Origin: Aeromonas veronii bv. veronii
GTDB lineage: Bacteria > Pseudomonadota > Gammaproteobacteria > Enterobacterales > Aeromonadaceae
Reading direction: 5' to 3'
DNA: 62,718 bases
Assembly: GCF_000820225.1 (NCBI RefSeq)
Contig: NZ_CDDK01000048.1
Span: 1-62,718, forward strand
This document shows positions 38,854-47,942 of the stretch, piece after piece (the first letter of the stretch is position 1; each line of letters starts with the position of its first letter). The position numbers and the translations under genes are program-made. The notes beneath the pieces were generated by a model. It ran no database searches and had not been told where the DNA came from. It worked only from the letters and a program-made list of their open reading frames with translations.

Positions 38854-40701
38854 TTACACCTTGTTGACGTTTTGTCCGGTCAGCACCTTGCGGATGGAGG
38901 CGTCCATCCGGCGGGCTGCAAACTCGCCACTGACAGCATCGGCTGCCTCAATGGCTTCTTTGATTTGATGGGTTGCGCCGCTGTTGCGCATAGTCAGCAG
39001 ATGGGCGATGGCGGCATCAATCTCGGCACGCTCGGCAGCATTGAGCAGGGCATCGCCATCGGCGGCCAGCGCCGCATTGAGACTCTCGACCACCCGGTCG
39101 GCTTCAACCTGCTGCTCGGCCAGCATGCGGGCATCCATATCCTGCTGGGCGTTCTCGATGGAGGCACTCAGCATGTTGAGGATATCCTGCTCCGCCAGCC
39201 CGTAAGAGGGCTTGACCTGGATCTCGGCCTGCACGCCGGAAGATTTCTCCATGGCGCTGACCGAGAGCAGGCCATCCGCATCCACCTGGAAGGTGACGCG
39301 AATATGGGCGGCGCCGGCAGCCATCGGCGGAATACCGGTCAGGGTAAAGCGGGCCAGAGAGCGGCAATCGGCCACCAGCTCGCGCTCGCCCTGTACCACA
39401 TGGATCGCCATGGCGGTCTGACCATCCTTGAAGGTGGTGAACTCCTGGGCGCGGGCAACCGGAATGGTAGTGTTGCGCGGGATCACCTTCTCGGCGAGGC
39501 CACCCATAGTCTCCAGACCCAGCGACAAGGGGATAACGTCCAGCAGCAGCATCTCGGCATCGGGCTTGTTGCCCACCAGAATATCGGCCTGGATGGCGGC
39601 GCCAATGGCGACCACCTTGTCCGGATCGATGCTGGTCAGCGGCGTACGCTGGAAGAACTCGCCCACCAGTTCACGCACCAGCGGCACCCGGGTGGAGCCA
39701 CCGACCATCACCACTTCCAGCACTTCCACCTGCTCAAGGCCCGCATCGCGCAGGGCGCGGCGACAAGCCAGCAAGGTCCGTTTCACCAGCGGGGTGATGA
39801 GTTCATCAAACTGGCTACGGCTCACTGAACCCTGCCAGCCAGCAAAGGTGCACGCCACCTGCTCGGCATCGGTCAGGCCGTGTTTGACGGCAGCGGCCAC
39901 ATCCAGCAGCTCGCGCTGCAGATGGGCATCCAGCTCGCCGGAGAGGCCCGCTTGCTCCTTGATCCAATCCGCCAGCAGGTGATCAAAATCATCACCGCCG
40001 AGGGCGGAATCGCCGCCGGTCGCCATCACTTCAAACACACCGCGGTGCAGACGCAGGATGGAGATATCGAAGGTGCCGCCCCCCAGATCGTAAACCGCAA
40101 TCACCCCTTCCTGACCGGAGTCAAGGCCATAGGCAATCGCGGCCGCAGTCGGCTCGTTGAGCAGGCGCAGCACGTGCAGACCAGCCAGACGGGCGGCATC
40201 CTTGGTGCCCTGACGCTGGGCATCATCGAAATAGGCCGGCACGGTAATGACCACGCCATCGAGATCGCCCCCGAGAGTCTGGGCGCCACGCTCGGCCAGC
40301 TTTTTGAGTATTTCGGCCGATACCTGCACCGGATTGACCAGCCCCTGACGGGTTTGTAGTTGCGGCATGCCATTGTCGGCGGCAACAAACTGGTAAGGCT
40401 GCTGGCGGGTATCGATATCGGCCAGCGCCTTGCCCATCATCCGTTTGACCGAGACGATGGTGTTGTGAGGATCGAGTGCCGCTTCGCGCTTGGCATCAAT
40501 TCCGACTCGAATGGCGTCGCTTTGATAGTGCACCACTGACGGGAGCAGGTCGCGCCCTTGCTCATCGCAAAGGGTATCGGCGTGACCGCTGCGAACCGCA
40601 GCGACGAGAGAGTTGGTGGTGCCGAGATCGATGCCGACGGCACGTTTGTGCTGATGAGGAACAGCGCTCTGGCCGGGTTCGGCGATTTGCAGTAATGCCA
40701 T
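38854..40701 (-). CDS. hscA: Fe-S assembly Hsp70-type chaperone HscA
   Basis: Specialised Hsp70 that binds the LPPVK motif of IscU and uses ATP to drive cluster release. 615 residues (E. coli 616). The nucleotide-binding domain begins [16 protein letters not shown], with [13 protein letters not shown] further on; the substrate domain is C-terminal. I chose ATG 40701 ([10 protein letters not shown]) by alignment; the frame is open 138 nt upstream, but that part overlaps hscB. It follows hscB by 28 nt. Confidence 0.95.
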   Translation of the reverse strand: MALLQIAEPGQSAVPHQHKRAVGIDLGTTNSLVAAVRSGHADTLCDEQGRDLLPSVVHYQSDAIRVGIDAKREAALDPHNTIVSVKRMMGKALADIDTRQQPYQFVAADNGMPQLQTRQGLVNPVQVSAEILKKLAERGAQTLGGDLDGVVITVPAYFDDAQRQGTKDAARLAGLHVLRLLNEPTAAAIAYGLDSGQEGVIAVYDLGGGTFDISILRLHRGVFEVMATGGDSALGGDDFDHLLADWIKEQAGLSGELDAHLQRELLDVAAAVKHGLTDAEQVACTFAGWQGSVSRSQFDELITPLVKRTLLACRRALRDAGLEQVEVLEVVMVGGSTRVPLVRELVGEFFQRTPLTSIDPDKVVAIGAAIQADILVGNKPDAEMLLLDVIPLSLGLETMGGLAEKVIPRNTTIPVARAQEFTTFKDGQTAMAIHVVQGERELVADCRSLARFTLTGIPPMAAGAAHIRVTFQVDADGLLSVSAMEKSSGVQAEIQVKPSYGLAEQDILNMLSASIENAQQDMDARMLAEQQVEADRVVESLNAALAADGDALLNAAERAEIDAAIAHLLTMRNSGATHQIKEAIEAADAVSGEFAARRMDASIRKVLTGQNVNKV

Positions 40702-40729
40702 GGGTAATGAAACTTCCAGCGTTAAAGGA

Positions 40730-41248
40730 TCAAGACTCGAGAAGCGAGTCTTCGAATCGTTCCAGCTCTTCGAGGAGCTTGTCGACAAACTTGAGTTTGC
40801 GAACGCAATCAGCGGCAACGAGATCTCTGCCGGCGGCAAGAGACTCGGTCAGCTGCTGCATCAACATCTGGTGATCATGCCTGATCTCGCTGCGAAAATC
40901 CTTGATGGCGCGCTCAGGGTCGGCGTCATCTTTCAGATCGGCCAGACGCTCGCGCCACTCCAGCTGCTGCATCAGAAACGCGGTATCTTGCAGAGTCTGC
41001 TGTTCACCACGGATATCGGTGCCACGCAGGGAGAGCAGATATTCTGCACGACGCAGCGGCGCCTTGAGGGTGGTGAATGCTTCGTTGATCTGGGCGGCAC
41101 GTTGCACCGCAGCCAGCTGCTCCCGTTCGGGGGCGGTGGCAAAACGATCAGGATGGAATTGGGTTTGCAGCTGGCGGTAGGTATCAGCCAACTGACGGGT
41201 ATCGAGCTCAAAGCCTTCAACCAGCCCAAACAGCTCGAAATGATTCAT
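40730..41248 (-). CDS. hscB: Fe-S assembly J-domain co-chaperone HscB
   Basis: J-protein that delivers IscU to HscA and stimulates its ATPase. 172 residues (E. coli 171). The J domain (about 2-75) has the HPD motif at 32-34, followed by the C-terminal helical IscU-binding bundle. It is separated from iscA by 118 nt that contain a large hairpin. Confidence 0.95.
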   Translation of the reverse strand: MNHFELFGLVEGFELDTRQLADTYRQLQTQFHPDRFATAPEREQLAAVQRAAQINEAFTTLKAPLRRAEYLLSLRGTDIRGEQQTLQDTAFLMQQLEWRERLADLKDDADPERAIKDFRSEIRHDHQMLMQQLTESLAAGRDLVAADCVRKLKFVDKLLEELERFEDSLLES

Positions 41249-41301
41249 GCAAACCTCTTGGAAACGTTCGCCACTACCTCACTCGCCCCTGGCAAATGAG
41301 A

Positions 41302-41339
41302 TGTGGTTGAACGGGTCATGGGCAACCCGCTCAACCACA
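41302..41339 (-). other. Large hairpin between iscA and hscB
   Basis: TGTGGTTGAACGGGT (41302-41316) pairs with ACCCGCTCAACCACA (41325-41339) across an 8-nt loop; the 15-bp stem has one mismatch. There is no T run, so it is not a classic terminator. It divides iscRSUA from hscBA-fdx in the transcript and could shield the upstream mRNA from 3' decay. Confidence 0.75.
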
Positions 41340-41366
41340 GACGAAGGATCATTGACGTCAAACATC

Positions 41367-41690
41367 TCAGACACTGAAGCTTTCGCCGCAACCACACTCG
41401 CCTTTGGCGTTGGGATTGTTGAACTGGAAGCCCTCGTTGAGGCCCTCCTTTACGAAATCCAGCTCGGTGCCATCCAGATGGATCAGGCTTTTGGCATCGA
41501 CAATAATCTTGACGCCCTGCTGCTCGAATACCTGATCCTCATCGGTCAGTTCATCAACGAACTCAAGCACGTAGGCCAGACCGGAGCAGCCGGTGGTTTT
41601 GACGCCGAGGCGCAGGCCAATGCCCTTGCCCCGGTTAGCCAGAAAAGAGGAAACCCGTGCCGCGGCGGCATCTGTCATGGTAATAGCCAT
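41367..41690 (-). CDS. iscA: A-type Fe-S carrier IscA
   Basis: Carrier that transfers Fe-S clusters (or iron) to client proteins. 107 residues with ligands Cys35, Cys99 and Cys101 ([15 protein letters not shown]) at the same positions as in E. coli. It follows iscU by 15 nt in the isc operon. Confidence 0.96.
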   Translation of the reverse strand: MAITMTDAAAARVSSFLANRGKGIGLRLGVKTTGCSGLAYVLEFVDELTDEDQVFEQQGVKIIVDAKSLIHLDGTELDFVKEGLNEGFQFNNPNAKGECGCGESFSV

Positions 41691-41705
41691 ACTGCTCTCC
41701 GGCGC

Positions 41706-42089
41706 TTAGAGACCTTTCTTCTGCTTGTAATCGGCGATGGCGGCCTTGATGGCGTCCTCAGCCAGAATGGAGCAGTGGATCTTCACTGGTGGCAGAGCCA
41801 GCTCTTCGGCGATATCGGTGTTCTTGATGCCAGCCGCTTCATCCAGGGTCTTGCCCTTGACCCATTCGGTCACCAGGGAGCTGGATGCGATGGCGGAACC
41901 GCAACCGTAGGTCTTGAACTTGGCATCTTCGATGATGCCTTCGTCGCTGATCTTCAGTTGCAGCTTCATCACGTCGCCACAAGCGGGCGCACCGACCATG
42001 CCGGTTGCAACGCTGGGATCATTCTTGTCGAAACCACCGACGTTGCGAGGATTCTCGTAGTGGTCGATTACTTTTTCACTGTAAGCCAT
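41706..42089 (-). CDS. iscU: Fe-S cluster scaffold IscU
   Basis: Scaffold on which IscS-derived sulfur and iron are assembled into clusters. 127 residues. Cluster ligands Cys37, Cys63 and Cys106, and the HscA-binding LPPVK at 99-103, match the E. coli positions exactly. It lies between iscS and iscA. Confidence 0.97.
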   Translation of the reverse strand: MAYSEKVIDHYENPRNVGGFDKNDPSVATGMVGAPACGDVMKLQLKISDEGIIEDAKFKTYGCGSAIASSSLVTEWVKGKTLDEAAGIKNTDIAEELALPPVKIHCSILAEDAIKAAIADYKQKKGL

Positions 42090-42130
42090 ATCTCACTCCT
42101 GCTAATTCTGTTGCTCACTGACCAGATAGA

Positions 42131-43345
42131 TCAGTGATGAGCCCATTCGACCGTGTTCAGATCGACGCCGTCTTTGTACATCTCCCACAGGGGGGACATC
42201 TCGCGCAGACGACCGATGGAGTCACGAATAAGCTTGACCGCGTAGTCAATCTCTTCCTCGGTGGTGAAGCGACCCATGCTGAAACGGATGGAGCTGTGTG
42301 CCAGCTCGTCGTTCAGACCCAGTGCGCGCAGCACATAGGAGGGTTCCAGGCTGGCGGAGGTACAGGCCGAACCGGAAGAGACCGCCAAATCTTTCAGCGC
42401 CATGATGAGGGATTCCCCTTCCACATAGGCAAAGCTGACGTTGAGGTTGCCCGGAACACGTTGCTCCAGATCGCCATTGATGTAGACGGCTTCAATATCC
42501 TTGATGCCATTCCACAGACGCTGGCGCAGAGCCAAGATACGCTCGCCTTCACTCACCATCTCTTCTTTGGCGATGCGGAAAGCTTCGCCCATCCCGACGA
42601 TCTGGTGGGTCGGCAGAGTACCGGAACGCATGCCGCGCTCGTGGCCGCCACCGTGCATCTGGGCTTCCAGACGAACGCGGGGTTTGCGGCGAACAAACAG
42701 TGCACCGATCCCTTTCGGACCGTACACCTTGTGCGCTGAGACGGAGAGCAGGTCCACTTTCAGTGCTTCCACATCTACCGGGATCTTGCCCACACTCTGA
42801 ACGGCATCCACGTGCAGCAGGATCTTGCGGGAACGGCACAACTCGCCGATGGCGGCAATGTTCTGAACCACGCCGATTTCGTTGTTCACATGCATGATGC
42901 TGACCAGGATGGTGTCATCACGCATGGCATTCTCGATCATCTCGATAGTGAACAGGCCGTTTGGCATCGGCTCAAGATAGGTCACTTCGAACCCTTCACG
43001 CTCCAGCTGGCGACAGGTATCGAGCACCGCCTTGTGTTCGGTCTTGGAGGTGATGATGTGCTTGCCCTTGCTGGCATAGAAGTGGGCAACACCCTTGATG
43101 GCTAGGTTATTGGATTCGGTCGCACCGGAAGTGAAGACGATCTCGCGGGGATCGGCACCGATCAGATCTGCCACTTGATTACGGGCCAGATCCACCGCCT
43201 CTTCGGCTTGCCAGCCAAAGCGGTGAGAACGGGAAGCCGGATTGCCGAACAGGCCATCCATGGTGAGACACTGCATCATTTTTTCTGCGACACGCGGGTC
43301 CACCGGACAGGTTGCCGAATAATCAAGGTAAATAGGCAGTTTCAT
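42131..43345 (-). CDS. iscS: Cysteine desulfurase IscS
   Basis: PLP enzyme that removes sulfur from cysteine for Fe-S clusters, tRNA thiolation and other pathways. 404 residues, identical in length to E. coli. PLP Lys206 (SVSAHKVYG), His104 (KTEHKAV) and the mobile-loop catalytic Cys ([20 protein letters not shown]) are present. I chose ATG 43345 ([11 protein letters not shown]) with GGAG upstream. It follows iscR by 53 nt. Confidence 0.97.
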   Translation of the reverse strand: MKLPIYLDYSATCPVDPRVAEKMMQCLTMDGLFGNPASRSHRFGWQAEEAVDLARNQVADLIGADPREIVFTSGATESNNLAIKGVAHFYASKGKHIITSKTEHKAVLDTCRQLEREGFEVTYLEPMPNGLFTIEMIENAMRDDTILVSIMHVNNEIGVVQNIAAIGELCRSRKILLHVDAVQSVGKIPVDVEALKVDLLSVSAHKVYGPKGIGALFVRRKPRVRLEAQMHGGGHERGMRSGTLPTHQIVGMGEAFRIAKEEMVSEGERILALRQRLWNGIKDIEAVYINGDLEQRVPGNLNVSFAYVEGESLIMALKDLAVSSGSACTSASLEPSYVLRALGLNDELAHSSIRFSMGRFTTEEEIDYAVKLIRDSIGRLREMSPLWEMYKDGVDLNTVEWAHH

Positions 43346-43398
43346 GTTTTTCTCCGTCACAGTCCGGGTCATACAGAGTCCCGCTGTGGAAAGCACGT

Positions 43399-43902
43399 TT
43401 ATAGTTGGACTTTCAAGCTCACATCGCCGTGTTCTGCCCGATCAACCAGGGACAACACGGTCTTCATTTGTTCATCTTGCTTGCCGGCAATGCGGCGCAC
43501 ATCGGCCTGGCGTACCAGCTCGGCCAAGGTAATATCCCCGAGGAAGCTGGAGATCCGCTCACTCAGGTCGCGCCACAGGGAGTGAGTCAGGCACTGGGTA
43601 CCGCCGTGGCAACCGCCCTTGCCGAGGCACTTGGTTGCATCGACCGACTCATCGACCGCGGTGATCACCTGACCAACAGAAATCTCGCCTGGGGCCAACC
43701 CGAGGCGATAACCACCGCCCGGGCCACGCACGCTGCTCACCAGACCATGTTTGCGCAGGCGGGCAAAGAGCTGCTCGAGATAGGACAACGAGATGCCCTG
43801 GCGCTCGGAAATATCGGCAAGGGGGACGGGCCCCTGCTCTGCATGCAGCGCCACGTCGAGCATGGCGGTTACAGCGTAACGTCCTTTTGAAGTCAGTCTC
43901 AT
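43399..43902 (-). CDS. iscR: Fe-S-sensing transcriptional regulator IscR
   Basis: Rrf2-family repressor/activator. Holo-IscR with a [2Fe-2S] cluster represses its own operon at type-1 sites. 167 residues: winged helix (about 1-75) and cluster ligands Cys92, Cys98, Cys104 and His107 ([16 protein letters not shown]), all at E. coli positions. I chose ATG 43902 ([11 protein letters not shown]); longer in-frame starts would extend into the operator region. Confidence 0.96.
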   Translation of the reverse strand: MRLTSKGRYAVTAMLDVALHAEQGPVPLADISERQGISLSYLEQLFARLRKHGLVSSVRGPGGGYRLGLAPGEISVGQVITAVDESVDATKCLGKGGCHGGTQCLTHSLWRDLSERISSFLGDITLAELVRQADVRRIAGKQDEQMKTVLSLVDRAEHGDVSLKVQL

Positions 43903-43947
43903 GTGCCTTACCGTCTTGCGAAGCAATTTAATGGGGCACATGGTCAC

Positions 43948-43972
43948 ATACCCGACCAAATCAGTCAAGTAT
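43948..43972 (-). promoter_or_regulatory. IscR type-1 binding site A
   Basis: On the minus strand the site reads from ATACTTGACT to GTCGGGTAT. By my count 24 of 25 positions agree with the type-1 consensus as I recall it. It lies 46 nt upstream of the iscR ATG and overlaps a TATACT -10-like hexamer (43973-43968). Confidence 0.85.
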
Positions 43973-43997
43973 ATGGTTGAGTAAATCAGTCGGATTA
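43973..43997 (+). promoter_or_regulatory. IscR type-1 binding site B, abutting site A
   Basis: On the plus strand the site carries GGTTGAGT and AGTCGG in the type-1 register, with about 20 of 25 consensus matches. It is directly adjacent to site A in the opposite orientation and includes the trmJ stop codon. Paired sites at the isc promoter are known in E. coli. Confidence 0.7.
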
Positions 43998-44717
43998 ATC
44001 CGGTACGTGCGCTTTCTGCACCGAGGTCAGAATACCGCGCAGAATGTTGAGCTCAGCTGCTTCCGGCCGAGCCCGATTGAACAGGCGACGCAGCTTGCTC
44101 ATCACATGACCCGGATGGTCATCGGCAATAAAACCGGTCTTCATCAGGGTTTGTTCCAGGTGCTGATAAAACCCTTCCAGCTGGGCGGCACTCGGATAGA
44201 CCATCTCGTCTTCAGGCTCGGCGGCCTGCCCCTGCAGCCAGCGCATCCGCACTTCGTAACAGAGGGTCTGCACCGCCATGGCCAGATTGAGAGAGCTGTA
44301 ATCAGGATTGGCCGGAATGGCCACGTGGTAGTGGCACTTTTGCAATTCGTCGTTGGTGAGACCAGTGCGTTCACGGCCAAACACCAGCGCGACCGGGTGC
44401 TGCATCCCCTCGACTACCGACTTTTCGCCGGCCTCACGGGGATCGAGCATGGGCCAGCTCAGGGTTCGCGAGCGGGCGCTGGTGCCAATCACCAAACCAC
44501 AATCGGCGATCGCGTCGTCCAGAGTCGGGACGATACGGGCATTGGCAAGCACATCGCTGGCACCAGCAGCCAGGGCGAAGGCATTGTCATCCGGCAAGGC
44601 TTGCGGATCAACCAATACCAGCTGGGTCAACCCCATGGTCTTCATGGCGCGTGCCGCAGACCCCATGTTGCCGGTATGAGAGGTGTTTACCAAAACGATA
44701 CGAATCTGATCCAACAT
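43995..44717 (-). CDS. trmJ: tRNA (cytidine/uridine-2'-O-)-methyltransferase TrmJ
   Basis: SPOUT-class methyltransferase that 2'-O-methylates position 32 of several tRNAs. 240 residues (E. coli 246). The N-terminal half shows [26 protein letters not shown] and [13 protein letters not shown], the knotted SAM-binding motifs. It is upstream of iscR in the same orientation, as in E. coli; the iscR operators overlap its stop. suhB, the usual divergent neighbour, is not here. Confidence 0.94.
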   Translation of the reverse strand: MLDQIRIVLVNTSHTGNMGSAARAMKTMGLTQLVLVDPQALPDDNAFALAAGASDVLANARIVPTLDDAIADCGLVIGTSARSRTLSWPMLDPREAGEKSVVEGMQHPVALVFGRERTGLTNDELQKCHYHVAIPANPDYSSLNLAMAVQTLCYEVRMRWLQGQAAEPEDEMVYPSAAQLEGFYQHLEQTLMKTGFIADDHPGHVMSKLRRLFNRARPEAAELNILRGILTSVQKAHVPD

Positions 44718-44905
44718 GCCCAGTCAATCTTCAGTCCAAAATGGCGCGCAATTGTAACATAAGAGAACACGATGTTGGCACCGTAAAAGCCGAGCCATTT
44801 CAGAACAAAACCACCTGTTTGTATAACAAACCAGCATGAGGGAAGTGAGAGGGGGGGGACTAAACTTGATGGATATCCGATAAACGGCACAGGAGACACC
44901 ACGCC

Positions 44906-45322
44906 ATGCTTCCTCCCTTTATCTATGAGAGATTGCCCAGCCTCTACCTGCTGGCAGCCATTGCCATTATTACGTTGAGTGAACAGCCCCTGCTCTGGTT
45001 TGCAGGCGCCTTGCTGTTTATCGCCGGAGCGGTGACCTGGATGATGCGCTCCAGCTACCGACGTACCGATCTGATTATCTTTCCGAGCAAACGCTGGCTA
45101 CAGCCGGAGTGGCTGTATGAAGCGCAGCCCTTCATCTGGCTGGCTGCGGGGCTGGCCATGTCACAGCTGCCCGCCCCTGCGGCACTCATCGCCTTGGTGC
45201 CCTGTCTGTGGGCCTGTCGTTGCCTCTGGGCACGGCACCATTATCGTCGCCATGCCCATGGGGTGATTGTCCACTTAAGACGGGATCCCGCCCGGCGCCG
45301 TCTGCACCGGAGCCTGCGTTGA
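44906..45322 (+). CDS. Small multi-pass membrane protein, unknown function
   Basis: 138 residues with four hydrophobic segments (about 11-27, 29-47, 74-90 and 92-108) and a strongly basic C-terminus (RRDPARRRLHRSLR). AGGAG precedes the ATG with normal spacing. I recognise no family. Its last 48 nt overlap the ubiT 3' end on the opposite strand, so part of the basic tail is antisense to ubiT codons. It may be a real membrane protein whose reading frame runs slightly past its ancestral stop. Confidence 0.65.
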   Translation: MLPPFIYERLPSLYLLAAIAIITLSEQPLLWFAGALLFIAGAVTWMMRSSYRRTDLIIFPSKRWLQPEWLYEAQPFIWLAAGLAMSQLPAPAALIALVPCLWACRCLWARHHYRRHAHGVIVHLRRDPARRRLHRSLR

Positions 45323-45808
45323 CTCGGTGCGGGCGCGTTCGATAAACGTCGCCAGATCCATCAGGGGATACTTCATCAGGCTTGGCAAGCCATCGAGATC
45401 CAGACTGTCCATCAAGTTTTTCACCTCAAGGCCCAGTTCGGTATCCCCTTCTATCTTCAGCTTGCGCTGGAAAAAGAGCGAATCCGGATCCTCTTTGCGA
45501 CCAGCGATGAGGATCAGGTCGTTGGCGGTACCGCTGAAGCAGACATCGGCCTTGTCACACTCGCGAGCCACCACCAGCTGGCCATTCTGCTCACTGATAA
45601 ACCAGCACAGCTCCAGATCAGAGACTTCGACTTTCAGCCACTTGTCTGCCAGAAACTCGAAATCGCCATCTTCGATAGCCTCTTTGAATACCCGGGCCAG
45701 CAAACTCTCCATCAGCTGCTTTTGCAGATTGAAGGGAACCAGCTTGAGGGGATGGCGCAAGAAGCGCGGAGCCTGTTCGACCAGGCGACGTTGCAGTTGT
45801 TGAAACAC
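45275..45808 (-). CDS. ubiT: Oxygen-independent ubiquinone biosynthesis accessory factor UbiT (SCP2 domain)
   Basis: SCP2 lipid-binding protein of 177 residues (E. coli YhbT/UbiT 174). It is thought to hold ubiquinone intermediates for the anaerobic pathway. It shows RFLRHPLKLVPFNLQKQLMESLLARVF and the SCP2 core WFISEQNGQLVVARECDKADVCFSGTANDLI. I chose the GTG at 45808, with GGGAG 6 nt upstream; a longer frame to 45871 has no comparable SD. It is divergent from ubiU-ubiV, the conserved arrangement. Confidence 0.92.
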   Translation of the reverse strand: MFQQLQRRLVEQAPRFLRHPLKLVPFNLQKQLMESLLARVFKEAIEDGDFEFLADKWLKVEVSDLELCWFISEQNGQLVVARECDKADVCFSGTANDLILIAGRKEDPDSLFFQRKLKIEGDTELGLEVKNLMDSLDLDGLPSLMKYPLMDLATFIERARTESTQAPVQTAPGGIPS

Positions 45809-45857
45809 GATAGACTCCCTTTTTTGCGCATTCAAACACAGGGAGAGTGGCAAGATC

Positions 45858-45871
45858 CTGTTGGAAATCAA
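45858..45871. promoter_or_regulatory. Weak FNR-like site between ubiT and ubiU
   Basis: CTGTT-N4-ATCAA resembles TTGAT-N4-ATCAA with one perfect and one degenerate half. It lies in the 189-bp divergent ubiT/ubiU region, where anaerobic control would be expected. Low confidence. Confidence 0.25.
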
Positions 45872-45997
45872 ACTTGTGCAGGGTTACCTCAAGAAGGGTA
45901 AAGCCACACAAAGCTGCCTCAGGTCAAAAAGCGGGAGTGCATGGCTGCATACAATCAGGGCTCGTTTGCCCTTCATATGCACTCTCGGAGCGTACCA

Positions 45998-46993
45998 ATG
46001 GAATTACTCTGTCCGGCAGGCAGTTTGCCGGCACTGAAAACCGCCGTGGATAACGGGGCCGATGCCGTTTATATCGGTTTCAAGGATGACACCAATGCCC
46101 GCCACTTTGCCGGTCTCAACTTTACCGACAGCAAACTGGAGAAGGCGGTGGATTATGTGCATCAACATGGTCGCAAGCTGCATATTGCCATCAATACCTT
46201 TGCCCATCCCGGGGCCGATGCACGATGGAAACAGGCGGTTGATCGCGGGGTAGCCCTCGGCGCCGATGCGTTAATCATCGCCGACCTCGCCGTGCTGGAA
46301 TATGCCAGCCGCCACTACCCCGAGATGGAACTCCATGTCTCGGTGCAGGCCAGCGCCACCAATGCCGCCGGCATTCGCTTCTATCAGCAGCAATTCAATG
46401 TCACACGGGTAGTGCTGCCCCGGGTGCTCTCCATGCATCAGGTCAAGCAACTGGCCCGTGAGACCGATGTTGGCCTCGAGGTATTCGCCTTTGGCAGCCT
46501 CTGCATCATGGCCGAGGGGCGCTGCTATCTCTCCTCCTACATGACTGGCGAAAGCCCCAACACCGTCGGCGCCTGCTCACCGGCCAAGTTCGTCCGTTGG
46601 GAAGAGACCCCGAATGGCCTCGAGTCGCGACTCAACGAAGTGCTGATCGACCGCTATGGCCCGAGCGAAAATGCTGGCTATCCAACCCTGTGCAAGGGGC
46701 GTTTCGACGTGGATGGCCAGACCTACCACGCGCTGGAAGAGCCCACCAGTCTCAATACCCTGGGTCTCCTGCCCGAGCTGTTCAAGACCGGGATCCAGTC
46801 GGTCAAGATTGAAGGGCGCCAACGCAGCCCTGCTTATGTGGAGCAAGTGACCCGAGTGTGGCGTGCGGCCATCGATGCCTATCAGGCCAATCCCGAGGCC
46901 TATCAGGTCAAAGCTGAGTGGGATGCCCAGCTCGCCCGCGTCTCCGAAGGTAGCCAAACTACCCTCGGCGCCTACCATCGTCAGTGGCAATAA
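45998..46993 (+). CDS. ubiU: Oxygen-independent ubiquinone hydroxylation protein UbiU (U32 family)
   Basis: Peptidase-U32-family protein that works with UbiV in O2-independent hydroxylation of ubiquinone precursors, using prephenate as oxygen donor in E. coli. 331 residues, the E. coli length. [4Fe-4S] ligands Cys169, Cys176, Cys193 and Cys232 are at the same positions as in E. coli. I chose ATG 45998 (MELLCPAGSLPALK), with GGAG upstream; a longer frame from 45941 adds an unmatched tail. ubiV follows 11 nt later. Confidence 0.95.
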   Translation: MELLCPAGSLPALKTAVDNGADAVYIGFKDDTNARHFAGLNFTDSKLEKAVDYVHQHGRKLHIAINTFAHPGADARWKQAVDRGVALGADALIIADLAVLEYASRHYPEMELHVSVQASATNAAGIRFYQQQFNVTRVVLPRVLSMHQVKQLARETDVGLEVFAFGSLCIMAEGRCYLSSYMTGESPNTVGACSPAKFVRWEETPNGLESRLNEVLIDRYGPSENAGYPTLCKGRFDVDGQTYHALEEPTSLNTLGLLPELFKTGIQSVKIEGRQRSPAYVEQVTRVWRAAIDAYQANPEAYQVKAEWDAQLARVSEGSQTTLGAYHRQWQ

Positions 46994-47004
46994 GGAGTCC
47001 ACCT

Positions 47005-47877
47005 ATGCAATTTTCTCTCGGGCCTCTGCTCTTCTACTGGCCCAAAGCCGATACCGAATCCTTTTACCATGCTGCTGCCGACAGTCAGGCCGACATCATC
47101 TATCTGGGGGAGACCGTCTGCAGCAAGCGGCGCGAACTCAAAGTCGATGACTGGATTGCGCTGGCCCGTCAGGTGGCTAGCTCCGGCAAGCAGGTGGTAC
47201 TCTCGACCCTCGCCCTTATCTCCGCCCCTTCCGAGCTCAAGGAGGTGAAGCGACTGGTCGACAACGGCGATCTTATGGTCGAAGCCAACGATCTCGGTAC
47301 GGTGCAACTCGCCTGGGAGGCAGGGATCCCCTTCGTCTGTGGTCCCGCCATCAACGCCTATAACGCCGATGTGCTGCGCATGCTGCTCAAACAGGGGATG
47401 AAACGCTGGGTCATGCCGGTGGAACTCTCCCGTGACTGGCTGATCCAACTCAATCAGGATCTGGGCCCCCTACGCGACCAATTTGAGGTGGAGGTGTTTG
47501 CCTACGGCCATCTGCCGCTCGCCTACTCGGCGCGCTGCTTCACCGCCCGCTCCCTCGACAAACCGAAAGACAACTGCGAGCTCGCCTGCATCAACTACCC
47601 CACCGGACGACTGGCCAACAGCCGCGAGGGGCAACGGGTGTTCAATCTCAACGGGATCCAGACCCAGTCCGGTTACTGCTACAACCTGGGTAACGAGCTG
47701 GCTGGAATGGAAGGTCTGGTAGATGTGGTCAGGCTTTCGCCGCAAGGGATGGAGACGCTGGAGATGCTGGCCCGCTTCAAAGCCAACCGGCAGGGCCAGG
47801 CTCCCCTCTCCTTGCAGCAAGGAAGCGATTGCAACGGCTACTGGCGCCAGATCCCCGGCATGAGCCTGGTGGAGTAA
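47005..47877 (+). CDS. ubiV: Oxygen-independent ubiquinone hydroxylation protein UbiV (U32 family)
   Basis: Partner of UbiU in a heterodimer, 290 residues (E. coli 292). [4Fe-4S] ligands are Cys39, Cys178, Cys191 and Cys195 (GETVCSKR, ARCFTARSL...NCELAC). I chose ATG 47005 (MQFSLGPLLFYW), with AAGGAG just after the ubiU stop. It is followed by a strong terminator. With ubiT it forms the anaerobic ubiquinone module. Confidence 0.95.
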   Translation: MQFSLGPLLFYWPKADTESFYHAAADSQADIIYLGETVCSKRRELKVDDWIALARQVASSGKQVVLSTLALISAPSELKEVKRLVDNGDLMVEANDLGTVQLAWEAGIPFVCGPAINAYNADVLRMLLKQGMKRWVMPVELSRDWLIQLNQDLGPLRDQFEVEVFAYGHLPLAYSARCFTARSLDKPKDNCELACINYPTGRLANSREGQRVFNLNGIQTQSGYCYNLGNELAGMEGLVDVVRLSPQGMETLEMLARFKANRQGQAPLSLQQGSDCNGYWRQIPGMSLVE

Positions 47878-47895
47878 ACCCGCCATTTGCCCAAC

Positions 47896-47923
47896 AAAAA
47901 GGCCTCATCGCGAGGCCTTTTTT
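47896..47923. terminator. Bidirectional terminator between ubiV and nlpI
   Basis: AAAAAGGCCTC and GAGGCCTTTTTT (47896-47906 and 47912-47923) form an A/T-flanked stem that can terminate both the ubiUV and the nlpI transcripts. The genes converge on it. Confidence 0.9.
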
Positions 47924-47942
47924 ACCACTATCTGGCAGTAGA

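Noticed and set aside
44651..44839. 62-codon frame between trmJ and the membrane-protein gene
   Set aside because: It overlaps the trmJ start region antisense, lacks an SD and has no conserved features.
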